Positions 38,301 through 53,300 of a stretch of 64,000 bases of DNA are shown here, in pieces. This DNA comes from Hybos culiciformis (lineage: Eukaryota > Arthropoda > Insecta > Diptera > Hybotidae): contig OZ023275.1 in the NCBI GenBank assembly GCA_964007475.1, positions 34,529,381 through 34,593,380 of the forward strand. Direction: 5' to 3'. Numbering within the stretch: position 1 is the first letter of the stretch; every line of letters begins with the position of its first letter. The position numbers and the translations under genes were made by a program. The notes below the pieces were generated by a model. It was not told the origin of the DNA. It saw nothing but the letters and a program-made list of their open reading frames with translations, and ran no database searches.

Positions 38301-41300
38301 GTTTTGATTTTACACAAGATTGAAATTTTATTTTTAGTTTAAAAATATTTTTTCTAATAAAAATATTAAAAAATAGTTTTTTTTGTTATTAAAGTTATTT
38401 CGCCAACTTCGTATGATTTTCCTTAAGGCATAAGGAAATCTTTCAATGTTGTGGAAAAGGTAAATACTTCGTTTAATTAATTCATGTTAATTGGTATAAT
38501 AGCTTCAATTTTTAATATAAAAAAGTGATTAAAAATATATATATATATATGTATGTATGGGTTTTCCTAATTTAACTAACACAACCAAAAAGAAATTGAA
38601 AAAAAAGAAAAAAAATTTATTTTTTTTAATACATATTTTTTTTTTTTTTTAGTTTATTTACTTCCAACAACTTTTTTTTGCAAAAAGTTTAAAAATTTCT
38701 GCTTTTTTCATCATTTTTATATGATTTTATTGAATATTACTTTCTGTTGAAATAAATATATATAAATTCATGACCACATCGATAAAGAATTGTAAAAAAA
38801 AAAACTAAAATAATTTTATTTTAAATTTTAATATACAATTTATATTTAGTTAAAATTTTTGTAATGAAATAATAATTTTTTGAACATAAAATTAGAGGCT
38901 TCAAAGTTGCTGTTTCGTAAATGGGTGCAGCAAAGAAAAAAATCAATTTATTGAAGTAGTTTTTATTAACAAAGATTTATGCAAAAATCAGCAGTAAAAA
39001 TTTTATTTGGGAAAAAAATTTTAATATTTTGTCAAAAACTAATTACTTTAAGTAACTTATTTAAAAACTTTAACGACTAAAGGATTATAGAAAATTCGGA
39101 TATTAAGGAATTTTTAAGAGTGTATGAAAATCTGTTTTTCCACCCAACATAATATAAATTTTAATTTTAATTTATTTAATTGATTTTTTTTGAAATCTCA
39201 ATAAAAGTTAATTTTCAGTCAAATTAAAAAAGTTGAGTGATTTTATCTTCAGTTTTATTTATTTAGCTTTGAAGCGCTCTTTGCTTGATAAATATATATA
39301 TAATTGTTGTTATAGGCATAAGTATGTATAACAGCCACAATTAAAAAGCATAATGAAGCCTCTTCGAAAAAAAATTAAATTAAAAAAATAAAAATAAAAT
39401 AAAAACAATAATTATGAAAAATAAAAATCAGCCATTAAATTTTAAGTTATGGCAAAGAAAATTAGTGTTTTTGTTTGTGTTTGTGTTGTGTTTTATGAGG
39501 CCAAATCGACGTCAACTCTCAACACTCTTTTAATTACAATGAAATTAATTTGAGATTAAAAGCGACGCTTCATACGTAAGTTATTGAGAGGAAAAACAAT
39601 TTGATAATAATTTTGTAAATTTTATGAAAAAGATTGATTTTTTTACTGATATTAGTAAATTATTATAAATGTGTACAAATAAATTATGTACAAATCAAAA
39701 ATCAAAAAAAAAAAACAAGTTAGAATACAACAGGATTATGTATATTTAGCAATTGAAACTTAATTACAGAATCTTAGTTATGAATATATCTTCTTTTTTT
39801 TTTACATATCCCATTCATTTGATTTAATTTCGAATCTATAATTTTGTTAAAAAATCTTTAATGTATCTCGTCTGCGATTTACACTTTGAATTATTTTTAT
39901 TTCTATTTTGATGTGTCTTGTAAAGACAGAAATATTAAATTTTCGAACAGTTTCCGGTCAGTGTACATTTTATAAATCATGCAAACTAGCTGCAAAAATA
40001 TCGAGATTTTTTTTTTTTTTTTTGATAAACATTAGATGGAAAATTTCGTAAAGTGTTTTTGGCTCAAAAATATAGTTCTCATAAAATCTATATATATAAA
40101 AGTTAATTTTTGTCTTGATAGTTTTTTTTTTCTTATCTTCATTATTATTATTTTCAAATAATAAGAAATTTTTGTGATTAAAATAATGAAATAAATTTAT
40201 AATAATAAACAATAATAAAATAATAAATTAATAATAAAAAGTGCATTACAAAAAAAAATTCCATTGGTTTTATTTTTTTTTTTTTTTTAATTTTTTTTTT
40301 AAATTGAATTTTACTTTAGTTAAAAAAAAAAAAAAAGGCGAAATTTTCTTTAGCAATAATTTAATTCAACGATAATTTTTTTTTCTTTTTTTTTATATTT
40401 CTTTCCAACTAACCTCAGACACAGGGAGAACTTTCTATGTACTACAACTGACCTGTAGCACAGTGCCACTACTGTAAATGTAACAAATACGAATCCAACA
40501 ACTGACATTAGTATACCAACTAAAAACACAGTATTTGACCCATGGTAATTCTCTACAAATGTTTGTTTGCATTTTTTTTTTTTTTTTTGCACATTGACGA
40601 GAATATTATATATTATATATTTTATAAATATATATAAATAGTTGTTTTTTTTTTTTTTTTTTAATGAAGTATATATTATTTTTTATTGTTTTGATAGAGG
40701 ATTTATTTTTTTTTTTTTTAATTAAGATATATAGTTTGAATATATAATAATGTTTTATTTTGATTTAAATATAAATTTTGTAATGAATATATCACACAAA
40801 CGAACAAATGAAAATATGTTAGAAATTAAAATTTTTATGAAATAAATTATGTTAAGGGTTTGAAAAATATAATAATGTACATATATTATATATATTGAAT
40901 ATAAATATGTATATATATATTTAATGATATGTAAATTGGAAATTTTGTTTTTTTTTTTTTTAATTACAAGAACAAACATTAACAACATTGACAAACCAAA
41001 GGAACATTTAATTATTTTATTATCAAATATTTATATGTTTATAATTTTATATTATTGAAATAAATATTTTATTTAAATATAATACGTTATTTATGTAAAC
41101 CATCATTCAATTTTTAATGTAATAACCATCATTATTTTGTTGTTGTTGATTTGTTGATGTTAAATTGTAGTGTTTTTTTATTTTTTTTATTTGACAAAAA
41201 TATTTACATTATATTTATATTTTTTTTTGTACGTATATAATAAAAGTTGAATTTGAAGAAGCGTCCGACAATAAAATAAAATAAAATAAAATATAACGTT

Positions 41301-44300
41301 ATATCACAATTTGTAAATTGTTTTTTTTTTTTTTACATGTAAAAGATTAATTGAAATAAAAATTGAAAATATATTTTTTTTTTAAATAATACCTAAATTT
41401 TTCATAAAAAAATCGTATATAAATAAAGTTTTTAATTTTTTAAGATTTAGAATTTATATTAATTTCAAAATATCTATTAAAATATGTCGCAATTGAAGAT
41501 TCTTACATTTCTTATTTTATAATAAATAATTAAAAAAAAAAAATTTCAAATTTTATTAAAGATATTAGGTAAAGATCAATATTGTTCATTAATTTTTATT
41601 TCTTTTTCTAAACATAAAATATAAATTAAATACGTAAATTAAAAAATATGTAAATTAAAAAACTAATATTGAAATATTATAAATTTAATTTAAAAATTGT
41701 TGAACACGTATAATTATGCACATATTATATAAAATAATATTTATTTTATTTACCACTACAATATATGTACTTATGTTACAATCTAAGTGTTAATATAATA
41801 ATTAATAAATTTATATGTGATATTAAATTAATGTTAATTATAATATTAAAATTTATTATATTTATATATGTTAATATAAATATAATAAATTTTAATATAA
41901 AAATTTATTAATATTATATTAATCAATTCTATAATAAAAAAATATCTTAAGCTTCTTAAATGAAAATTCTAAATACTTGTAACATTTCGTAATGTTAATT
42001 TTTTTTTCGCAAACAATTATATTGAAGAACGCTAAAAATTAGAAAAATTTGATCATTACCTTTATCTTTAATTATTGTTTAACTTTACGATATTCCATAT
42101 TGTATTATTGTACTAATTTTTGTACCAATTGGCGGCAAAATTTTATAAGGTTTTTTTTTTAAGCTTAAATATTAGTTATGACAATGGTAACCTTTGAACA
42201 ATATTTCCAATTATTAGTATTGTATGAATAAATAACGATATCTAATATGTTTAATATTTTATAATTTTTTTCAATTAATAAGATTTAAAAAGTCTTCAGA
42301 CAGTAAAAAACACATTCTGCGCACATACTATTAAGTTTTAAAATATAAATATTTTTAATTATGATTATTTAATTTTAATATGTATATACGCACACATGGT
42401 GAACTTAATATTTTTAAACTAATAAAATATTTTATTTAAAAATTTTTATTTCTTCTTTAGACCGAAAAAATATAAAATTAGGGCACGAAATAGTTATTGT
42501 ATCTATGTACCATGGACGCAACTTTAGGAACTTATATAGGTATTGAATACGTATTTCCATGTTTTTTGTTCAACATTTTGACTAATGCTGCTGAGCGAAG
42601 AATTTCATCAATAATGCTATCTAAAAGGCAATTGAGGGTAGATAATTTTAGTATACCTATTTCCAAAAACCTTTAAATACAATTTTGAAACTTTTTTCTA
42701 TCTACTCTGAATACTAAATTGCATTTTAAGTAGAACTATTAGTAAATGTCTGAAAAAATGCAAAAGTTTAAAAGGAAAAAAATTTTGAACAAAAATATTA
42801 AAATATTGTTTCTACAGTTCTCTCCATGGCATGGTCGTATTAAATGTTTAATAAGAATTAACTTAAACAAAGAGAAACATATAATGCATTCGATATTTTA
42901 TTAATATACGCAAACAATTTCATTTAAGTTATTATTTGCAATTTAAATGTACATTGTTTTGCAAATTAATTGCTTGGAGGAAAATAAACTGTTTCTGCAA
43001 AATAAATTAACATTTCTGTTGAAGAAATTTTCACTTGTATTGATTAATTCTCAAGAACATTAAATTTTTGCTGAAACATTATACGTTATATGACTGTTTT
43101 TTAAATAAATAAAGTTAACTACAGATTATTATATTTAATTAGGTTCAGCTCATTAGTTACCAACATTTTTTTTTTTTCCAAAAAAACAAGATTAATTCTA
43201 AAGAGAGTCTTGAAATTATATTGACTTCATATAGAATTTTGATTACGAAATTCATTAAGTTTGAATTTTTATATCGTTTTTCCTGCAAATAATTATTTGC
43301 TAAGAAATTATGATGAACTTCGTAACTTCGTACATTTATGTTTAGTGAAATGCTTAATGATAAATATGATTAAAAATCAATAAATCCTTAGTATGATAAG
43401 TTTATTATCTACCTTAATATAATATTGAGAAATAACTGAAATAAAACTTCAAAAAACAAACAAAAAAATGAGTTCATAAAAATTGTTATGTGAAAGATAT
43501 GAAATAATTTTTTTTTTTCATTACTGAAATATATATAAAAATTAATTGAGTAATTAATATTAATGCCATGTTCAATATTTTTTGATGTGTGTATACGATA
43601 AGATTTCTGAAAAATCAAGACTTGCATTATACTAGAGATACTTGTTAAAAATTATATAAAATTGTATATAAAAGTTGAGTTTTCAAACAAAAAAGAAATA
43701 AAAAATTGAAAACAAAAATATAAAATAATAAATTTTTTTTTTGATTTTGATTATTAAAAAATTTAAATTGCTTACGATTTTTGGATTTATTTTTTATCTA
43801 ATGACAGTTATAATGTCATCAGATTTTTGAGTTGATCTCCAGCATTAAGCAAGAAATTGTTTTTCTAGCAAAATTCTGCTTTCAGAAAACGTTGCATTTG
43901 ATGACATTAAGTACGCATATTTAATTATTTAAATAATTATATTAATAATGAAATAGAAAATCCGGTTCAACGAATTAAGTTAATTAAATGATAAAACAAA
44001 GTACAGTGCTTCTACAAGAGTGAATTTTTTCATGCAAGTTAAAAAAAAAAAAAATAAAAAATAAAAACTAATATACTGTATGATCTATATTATTAAATGT
44101 TATTATACATCTTTTAATTTCGTATGCTCTTATCGGACAGTAAACTCTTATCGGACGCAATATTCAACAACAACATTTCCTTTTAAAGATATACTCAAAT
44201 TATGAGATTTTATTTTGCCCTTTATTATTTAATAAAATAAATATCAAAAAGCTCTTAATTTTAAAAATAAAATAAAAAAAAGCAATTTAATTTTCTATCT

Positions 44301-47300
44301 AAACATTGATAAATTTAGCCAGTAATTAATACAAACGAAAACTTTAATCTGACAACATAAATTTTTAAAATTAAGAATGATACGTTTTATATTTACACAA
44401 TAGTACAATAAAAATATATAACACAATATAAAATTAAAGGAAAATTAAAGTTTAATATAATGATACTAGAAAATGTGAATTTTTTATGTTTAAAAGAGAC
44501 AGAGATTTAGTAGATTAAGGAATATAGAGAAAGAGTACACAAATTACACAATAACATATTGTTCAAGCGTACTGACAAACATTGCATAATATTTATTATT
44601 ATAATTACATAAGTACAAGTTAGACATGTCAACTTTAAAAGATCTCGAATAAATAAGTACATAGTATGTATTAGAATAAGATGGTAATTAATAAGAAAAT
44701 CAATTACACGGGCTATTTAGAAAAAAAAAAGTAAATAAATATTGATATAATGTATTTAGTTTCAAAAAACATTAAAAATTAAATTTTATGCATATAGCTA
44801 CAACGGTTGAGCTCTTTGTACATTTGGTGCCGAAATTTTATAATACATTATTATATATACAAATTTTATTATCATATTCAGTTTTTATGATAATAATATA
44901 CATAAAACAGAAAACACTGACATGTCTAATATAACACTGATATCAAAAAGGACATCCATCAAATTTAGCGATTTATATTTCTGCCGAGAAAGAAATACTC
45001 TACCTGTAGCATACAGCCAACGATGCAAAACTAATGAAGACACATTTCACTATTACCACTAAAATGATGACCATTGTTAAAGTGCTGATTTTTTCTTTAT
45101 CTCCATCTCCTAAAATTTATCAGATTCAAGATTGTGGTGTGTATTTTCTATTTTCAGTTGTTTTTTTTTCGGAACAACTTATCCAAATTTTTTTTTTTTT
45201 AAGTTTTCTCCAAATAATAACAAAATTGGTAATAAAAAATCAATAATTTTTTGATTACAAATATTTAAATAATGAATATGAAAATACCAATTTTGCTATT
45301 TTCAGTAAAAAAAAAAAAAAAAAATAAAGTCGTTTTACTTTTTCATGCCCAGAAATATTTTTATTTATTTTATAAATGCAACACAATCTATTTTAAAATT
45401 AAATAAAATACGAAGTTGTTGTTGTTTTTGCGTCACGAATATATTTTCATTATTATTTTATTAGTTAAAAGGTATTTTATATGTATAATTTTCGTGCATT
45501 ATTTAATAAATTTGCAAAATCATGATTTCTCGTTTTTATGTATATTCATGAGAATTTATAGTAATAGTGATGTAATAACACGTTAATCAGCGTGAATTAT
45601 CAGCTTGAAATATCTTTAAAGTTAGGATAGCACCCGAGTGTTATTCTATTTTAATTCCGATTTAATATAAATAATTAAATTCTTAAAGTTCAAAATATAT
45701 GCAATTAATAATTAGAGAAAATGAATAAAAATAAATAAAAATTTGATTGTTATAATTTTAATATAGATCAATCAATATATATATAAAATGATTTTATAGA
45801 TTATACTTGCGCATACATTAAAAATAAGTATATATTGTATGTAAATATATGTATAATATAAGCTAACTCAGGAAAATTGAAGAAAAATTGAGCTAGCCGC
45901 TCTAATGAATAAAAAACAATAATAATTTTTAATTTATAATTTTTGAATCAAGAAAATAGAATTTTTTTTTAAAAGAAAATAAAAATCTTTCAATTTGAAT
46001 GAAGTAAATATTAAACGTTCTTCTTGTCTAAATTACTTGTATATATATTTATGCATCTTGTGAAGAACATACATTATGAAATAATTTAATGTTTCTTTAT
46101 TCAATTCCAATTATAATGTATATATAGTTTGTGTGAAATTTTTTAATTTAAAATAAAATATCTCTAGACATGTAGACAATTATGTAAAAAGTAAAACAGT
46201 ATTTATTGAGGATAAATATTATTATGTATAAATCAGAAAATTTTGAAATAAAATAATAAATGATTTTATGTATTTAATTATGTGCTATTTATGTGTATAA
46301 AATATATGTAACTTTTAAAACGATCTATAAGCTAAAATAATATTTTTTTTTTGTTTGCGAAAATAGTGTAAATTTGGCATATTTTATATATAACTCAATC
46401 TAAAATATAAAACCACAAAAGAAAATAACGAAGTTTAAAAATATTATATATAAATTAAATCTTTCTTGTTAAATATAAAGCAATAATTTTTACACGAGTA
46501 AGTTCAAAAATGTATATAATTATAGAATGAATGTTGAATTGTATAGATATAGATGCTTAATATCCTTGAAAATTAAATTATTTATTCGAAAACATAATGT
46601 TTAGAAATAGAAATAAATAAATTTTATTTTTTTATATTATGTAATATTACTATAAAAATTTTTTTTTTTTTTAAATTAATAAAACAATAAGTATGTGTAT
46701 TAAATTTATTTGATTTTCTTAGAAATTATAAATGTTTGAAATTTGTAATAAACTAAATTTTTCCGTTGCAGTGTATTAATCAATATTATATATAATTCCA
46801 CAACAGAAGCGCATCATCTCATCAGTTCAGGAATAATTGTTCATCTTTTTAAATGAATTGTTATATATTTCAGAAATACACTGTAATCATAATCGTTTAT
46901 TTTTATGTTTGCCTATTTAGTATCTTTTTCAATTGAAATTCAAATTTATAAATATTACTTTCATGGTTTCGTGTGAAGAACAACAAACATTGGTTTTTTT
47001 TTTTTTTATATAGCACATTATGTCTATGTTACTATGATTTTTAAAATAGATTTATGGCTTTTTATTACCCAATTCCGAATTGAATATAGTAATTTATAAA
47101 TGTGCACAGCCGTAGGAATTATGAGAAAAAAATTAGTAGAAGTTTAAAAAAAATTGTTGTTAAGTATATATAGAGATTAAGAATATATAGATAATAATTA
47201 CAAATTTGATATTTTTTGGATTAAGTGTAATAAGTACTTAATTTTATTGTAAATAACAGAAAATGATATTTTTTTTCGATAGAATTGAGTTTTTAAATAT

Positions 47301-50300
47301 AGTTGTTGGTAATATTTTCTCAGTGGAATATGATAAAGATACATATAACATAAATATAAATGTATCTGTACTTGGATTTCAGATTTTCTTTGTGTTTTTT
47401 TTTTTGTATTTTACTACTAAAGAAAAATAATTTAAATTAAATTTTATTATTAATTATAGATGTATAAAATTTTGGCGGCGTAACTACAAATAAAAAATCT
47501 ATACAATGCAAAAATATGAACTTGCATAGCAATGATTTTCTTCTTTTTTTTTTTTTAATCTCGAAAAATAATATCAAATAACATAATAATAATAAGGAAA
47601 ATAACAAACCACTATTTATTATATGATTATAATGAAGCCGAATATGAATTATACAGACGATGTGTGATTGAATATATTTATTTTCATATAGTTGTTTTGT
47701 TAATTTTGTAATTGCAATCAATTAATTTGATTACCATTGTCATACATTTAATTCTTTTGGTTTCTCCCTAATTAAGTAGAATTTTTTTTTGCGTTTTTTT
47801 TCGTTTTTTTTTTTCATTTTTATTCCTAACAAAATAATATAAATATTAATTTTAAGTTGACAAAAATAAAAAAATAAAAAAAAATAAATAAATTAAAGAT
47901 TTTAACAAAATGTTTATCAAATAAAAAAATATTGAAAATTTTTTTTTTTTTTATTAAACTTTAATCCTACCGTATGGGGTTTCTTTTTTCTCCATTTTAA
48001 TAACTGTATTGTCGACTGTTGGTCCTGCATTTGGTGGTGGAGGTGCAGCTGTCACATATAATACTGGTTGGGAACAATCAATTCCACCCCATCCTAAATC
48101 ACAATAGCATCGATTTAAATTTGTACAAACCTAAAAAAAAAAAAAAATTGATTGTTTATAATAATATTTATAATCAAAAATTTTGATTTGATAATAGAGT
48201 TTTGTTTCTGGATGATGGAATTATTAAAAAATTTGGTCGAAAGAGCCAACAACATTTTTTTCTAAAGACTTATACTAAATTGGGGGGATTTGTCTTTCTT
48301 TCTATACGAAAAAAATGCAGACATTATTTTTTTGCATCTCGAAAATTGTATCACAATATATTTTCATATTACATATAATTTATTTTCACCTGTGCATATA
48401 AAACTATTTTTATCCAATTTTATTGCATATGCTATTGCTATCTTTGCTAACATATATTACATACTCGATAACCAATATAAAGTTTTTTTTTTAGTAATAT
48501 AGACTAGAGAATCCAAAATGTTTAAATTCATTTTAGATTTTATTTATTGCTGAAATAGCGATAAAAAAAAAATATAAAACTAAATCGAAATCATTTGAAC
48601 TTATCCTCTAAATCCCAGATCAATTATTTGTTGTTTTTATTTTATCCCATTTTTTTTTAGTTTTATTTTTTTTTTGTATTTATTTTTATTTTTATGAAAA
48701 CTTTAGCTTTCAAATTTAAAATGTACAATGTATATAATATGTTGCCTTTATGACGTTAAATGTAAACAGTCTGTACTACTGTATACATATTGTACCAATA
48801 TAAGTATGTAGATATATGATTTGAAAAGTTTCATAAAAGGATTAAGAAATCAACAATTTAATAAAAAATTTAAAAAAATATTACACTACACACACAATAT
48901 GAAATCATTTGAGCCAAAGGGAAGGCAAGAAAACATAAATTTGCGTCACATTTTAAAGAAATTAAATTGTCAAATAGAAACAAAAAAAAAAATTTTTTTT
49001 TGACAGAATAAAATTTTAAGCATTTGAGAACGAACAACATGTTTAAAAGCATTTTGATGCAGAAGGAAGCCTTGTGACAAATTGCTTTTTCTCTTTATTT
49101 TTTTTTTATTTATTTTTTTTCATAACTATACATAAAATATACATAAATACATAAAATATAAAACAAAAAATTATGGAATAAAAATATTGCGTGTTGTATG
49201 AGCTTTAATATATTTTGCACAATATTCACAATAAATAAATATTATGTTGTGTTGATATGTAATGTTGTTTTTTTTTTTTTCAATTTTTTTTTTTGTAACC
49301 TTTGGATGGATTCAAAATGAATTATCCTACGAATTCTCAATATCTCCGGCTACCTAATTAATGTTGGTTATTTTTATTATAGTTTTTTTTTTTTAATTTT
49401 CTGTTTCAGTTAGTTTTAATGATATTATATTATTTCTGATTGAAAATGTCATCGTAACGTCTCTAGAGCTTAATGTAAGTTTTAGATTTAAGTTGAAAAT
49501 AAAAATAAATTACATATTATATACATTATACATAATATTTATTGTTGGCCACTACTATATAGTTTATTTATTATAATTTAGTTATTTAAAAAGAATTTGT
49601 GTTTAAATCACTTCACTAAAGAATTTAGGTACATGTAATTATTATAATTTGACAACTGTTTTGTGGCTAAGACGTAGAGTGTATTTTAAACACCATTTTC
49701 TATATATTAAGTTTAAAATTTTTTTTTTTGGAATTCGGAATATTTTCAAAACAATAATTTTAAACTGTGTTAAAAATTGTACATTGTACATGTGTAAAAA
49801 TTTATCCCATGTTTCAAGAATAAATTAAAAAAAAAATATCAATAATTTTTTTTTAACAGATGCGTTGAAAAAATATAAAATAAAATAAAACTTTATACAT
49901 ATACATACAATGAATTTTGTTTTAAAGAATGACATCATGACAAGAACAAATACAATTTTTGAATGAAAATCAATACTGATGGTAAATCTATTATGTATGT
50001 AAGATTTGTATATAGGTAATCAATGCTAAATTTAGACAAATTGGTAATTAAATTTATATATAATTTTAAGGGTTTATTTTTTTCAAGAAAAAAAAAAAAC
50101 TCGTTAAACAATAATTATATGCATCTCAATTCAATATACATACATACATATAAATAATGTTTTTTTTTTTAATTTAAATTTCTTTCTCGTTAGGAAAATA
50201 TACAAGTGAAATTATTGCTCAAGACAAAATAATCGTAGATTTGACATATAAATAAACGATGACAAAATACAAGCTTTAAGAAATTAAATTATTTTTTTGA

Positions 50301-53300
50301 TGAACTTTTTCGATATTCATATTCATGTTAGTATGTATTTGCTTCGTCTAATTGGCTCATGTGTATTTTTTTTTTTGTTCAGTATTTTTAATGTCATATT
50401 CGATAGAATACACTGGGTGATTTTTATTTGAATATCATATTTTCCATAATAACAGAAAATATAGTGTGTTCATTATATGTGTACAAATTCGTAAAATTTC
50501 ATCTTTTTTTACTCATATTACATGTTTGCAAAATTATGCAAAAACAAAAAAAAAAAAAATTAAATTATCCTAAAATAGATGAAATTTTCCCATAAAAAAA
50601 ATATTTCAATTTTGGTTTTAAAGAACCAAAACAAAAAAAAAAATTTGTCTGTCGATTGTATTTTCTTTTTTTTTATTGAAACATTTTACTTATTCGAATT
50701 AAATATCACTTTCCAAATATATACTTTAAAAGATTTAAAGTCTTCAAGGATAATTTTTGATTTTACATAAATGTACTTTACATACATACATACAACATAG
50801 TGAATCAATAGCATTAAATAATTAACTCAATATTAAGAATTTTTAAACCCTCAATAAAAATATTACTTATTTATTCAGTTGAAAAAAAAAAGAAAATCAG
50901 ACCTATATACTTTAATTATATTATTTTTATATAGCATATATTTATACAAATATTGAATCAAAAAATTGCACCGATAATGTAATGCAAAAACTATTGACAG
51001 AATTTCTTTCAACTGTGAATATTTAAGTAAAATAAAATTGAAAAAAATGATTTCATTTTACGGACAATATACTGAATTACTACTAACTGTATAATTTATT
51101 AAATTCATAAATATAAGAAAATTTCTGAGCCAAAAAGAAAACTATAATCTTACACTCTGATCTCTTAACCTTGCACAAATATAAAGTAAAAAAAAAAAAT
51201 CAAGTCTATTTTTGTGATTGATAACCACTATAATCCACTAATCTAAATCTATAAATAAATTTCAATTTTAAAATAAAAATGCCAACAGTATTTATTTTCA
51301 TTTTAAAAGTGAATTATTTATTGAGATTATGGCTTATTTTTATAATCAAACACCTAAGTAAAAAAAAAAAAAAATTAATGACAAAAAAAAAGGATTTATT
51401 TTTAAGCTTAATATATTTTTCAAATCTCATCTGAATATCCAAAAAAAAAAAAATACTTTAATTGCTCCGACTTGTTATAAACTAATTTATAATAATTTTA
51501 TTTTTATCCTTGCAATATCCTTTTTCGAAAAGGGTAAATAAAATTAATTTATGAAACGACATAGTTAAGTTCAGTCTTTATCATTTTAACAATATGATTA
51601 GACTTTAAACACCAGTTAAAAAGAAAAATTAAAAATTCAACATAAATGAACTTGAAGGCATATCAAAAAGTTTTAAAATTTTTTTCTGAAATGTTGTTTA
51701 TTAATTAGTAAACGAATTATGTATCCAGTCCAGATTTTCAGTTATGTACTGGCAATCAAATAACTGACAGTTTAGACGATTCTTTTTTTTTTACCAATTT
51801 GAGAACAAATTTTCTAGACAAGATATAGTTAGTTTCTAAAACGAAGGGGGCTTAGAATTGATTAAATTCACACAGGAAGACACAGGAATAAAAACATGAA
51901 AATTAAAATATGAAAATTAAAAAAAACAAGTACATTGTGAATATTATATTTTTGTTTATGAATTTATATGTATTATATATATAAAACAGCTTTTGGGTTT
52001 AAGCACCATATCTATTTGGGACAAAATCAAACCTAAGGGAAAATTGTGTCGGCGGTATTTGAAAAATAAAAAAGTAATAAAAAAAGTATCAAAAGCAATT
52101 CTTATATCCACCAATATTTAGTTTATTTTATTATAAACCTAAATATTAATAATAATTAATAATTTTTGGAAGAAATCACTTTTTTTTTTAACTTTGAAAA
52201 AAAGCTTGCATTATGTCTCCATACAAAATTTGTTGTCGGCAAAAGAAAATTTGAACTATTTAAGTGCAATAAATTATATTTTTTTAGCTTAAGTACAAAA
52301 GTAATTATTGGACAGTGTAAAATTATTTGTTCTATTTTTAAGATAAAATTTTGGTGTCTTGCTGTCCCTTCATTGTATCGGTTTTTTTACTGTTTTTGGT
52401 TGTCGGTGTTTTTTCTAGCTCATGATATTTTAAGGAAAATATGCATTTTTAGTTAAAAACAAAAAAAAAAAAACAAAAATAAATTTACAAAACGGTTACT
52501 AATTTATATAAAAAATTAAATCCATGTAAATTTTCTAAAAAAAATTTTTTTTTTTTGTTTTTTAGAAGAAAAATGGTAAGTAAAGTTTTTGATTGTCAGG
52601 AGTGAGAATATACTTTTTTGACAATTTATTCAAAAAAAAAGGAATATTCGAAATTAAAACACAAAGGGAGTGTTTATTATTTAAATGATGACCATGTATT
52701 GTCAACTTTTTCAAATTATTCCAAAATAATTAGTAATTTTTATTGATTTATAAAAATTACATGATATGTCATGAGTAAGAAATTTTAATTAATAGGAAAT
52801 TTTTCTACATTTCATAGACCGAAAATCGAAAGCAAAGAGGAAGCAATATAATACCAGATATTTGGCGACAATAAAATATAAATCCGGAGCGATACGAGAA
52901 ATTTAAGAACAAAAAATGTGAAAATGAATGCAAAAATAAGAAAACAAATGTATTTCGAGATTTATTCAGATTCCGAGTCAGACTAAATTTTTTTTCTCTA
53001 ATTTATAATGTAATTTTTTTATATATATAATAATTGCAATAAAAAAATAAAAAACATTAAATAATAAAAAAATTTCGAGATTTTTCTTTTTTTTTTTTTC
53101 TAGCTCATGACAAATTTTTCAATTTTTATTTAAAAAAAGCCAAAAAAAAATTTTTTTTAGATAACCATCAAATTATTAAGATAGTCAACTAAATTTTGCA
53201 CAAGATTAGACTATTTTCAGTGCTTCTGGTGTTTTTTTATTTTTGAAATTTTTTTTTTGCTTTTTTCCACAAGGTTTGATTTTGTCCCATTTAATGAGTG

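Larger units (their letters stand above)
27806..40413. other. mmd: ADAM intron, 12.6 kb
   Basis: This is the largest intron in the window, between the TM exon and the first tail exon. It holds a degraded mariner-like element (31949-32483), a hairpin at 34786-34854, and long AT-rich low-complexity stretches. The open frames at 28398, 28756, 35092 and 39970 are Lys/Ile/Phe-rich and not supported. I looked for additional in-phase exons and found none I would defend. Confidence 0.55.

Noticed and set aside
39480..39600. Slightly GC-richer patch suggestive of an exon
   Set aside because: Every frame on both strands is closed quickly and no acceptor/donor pair matches the phases needed between the TM exon and the 27644-27805 exon.
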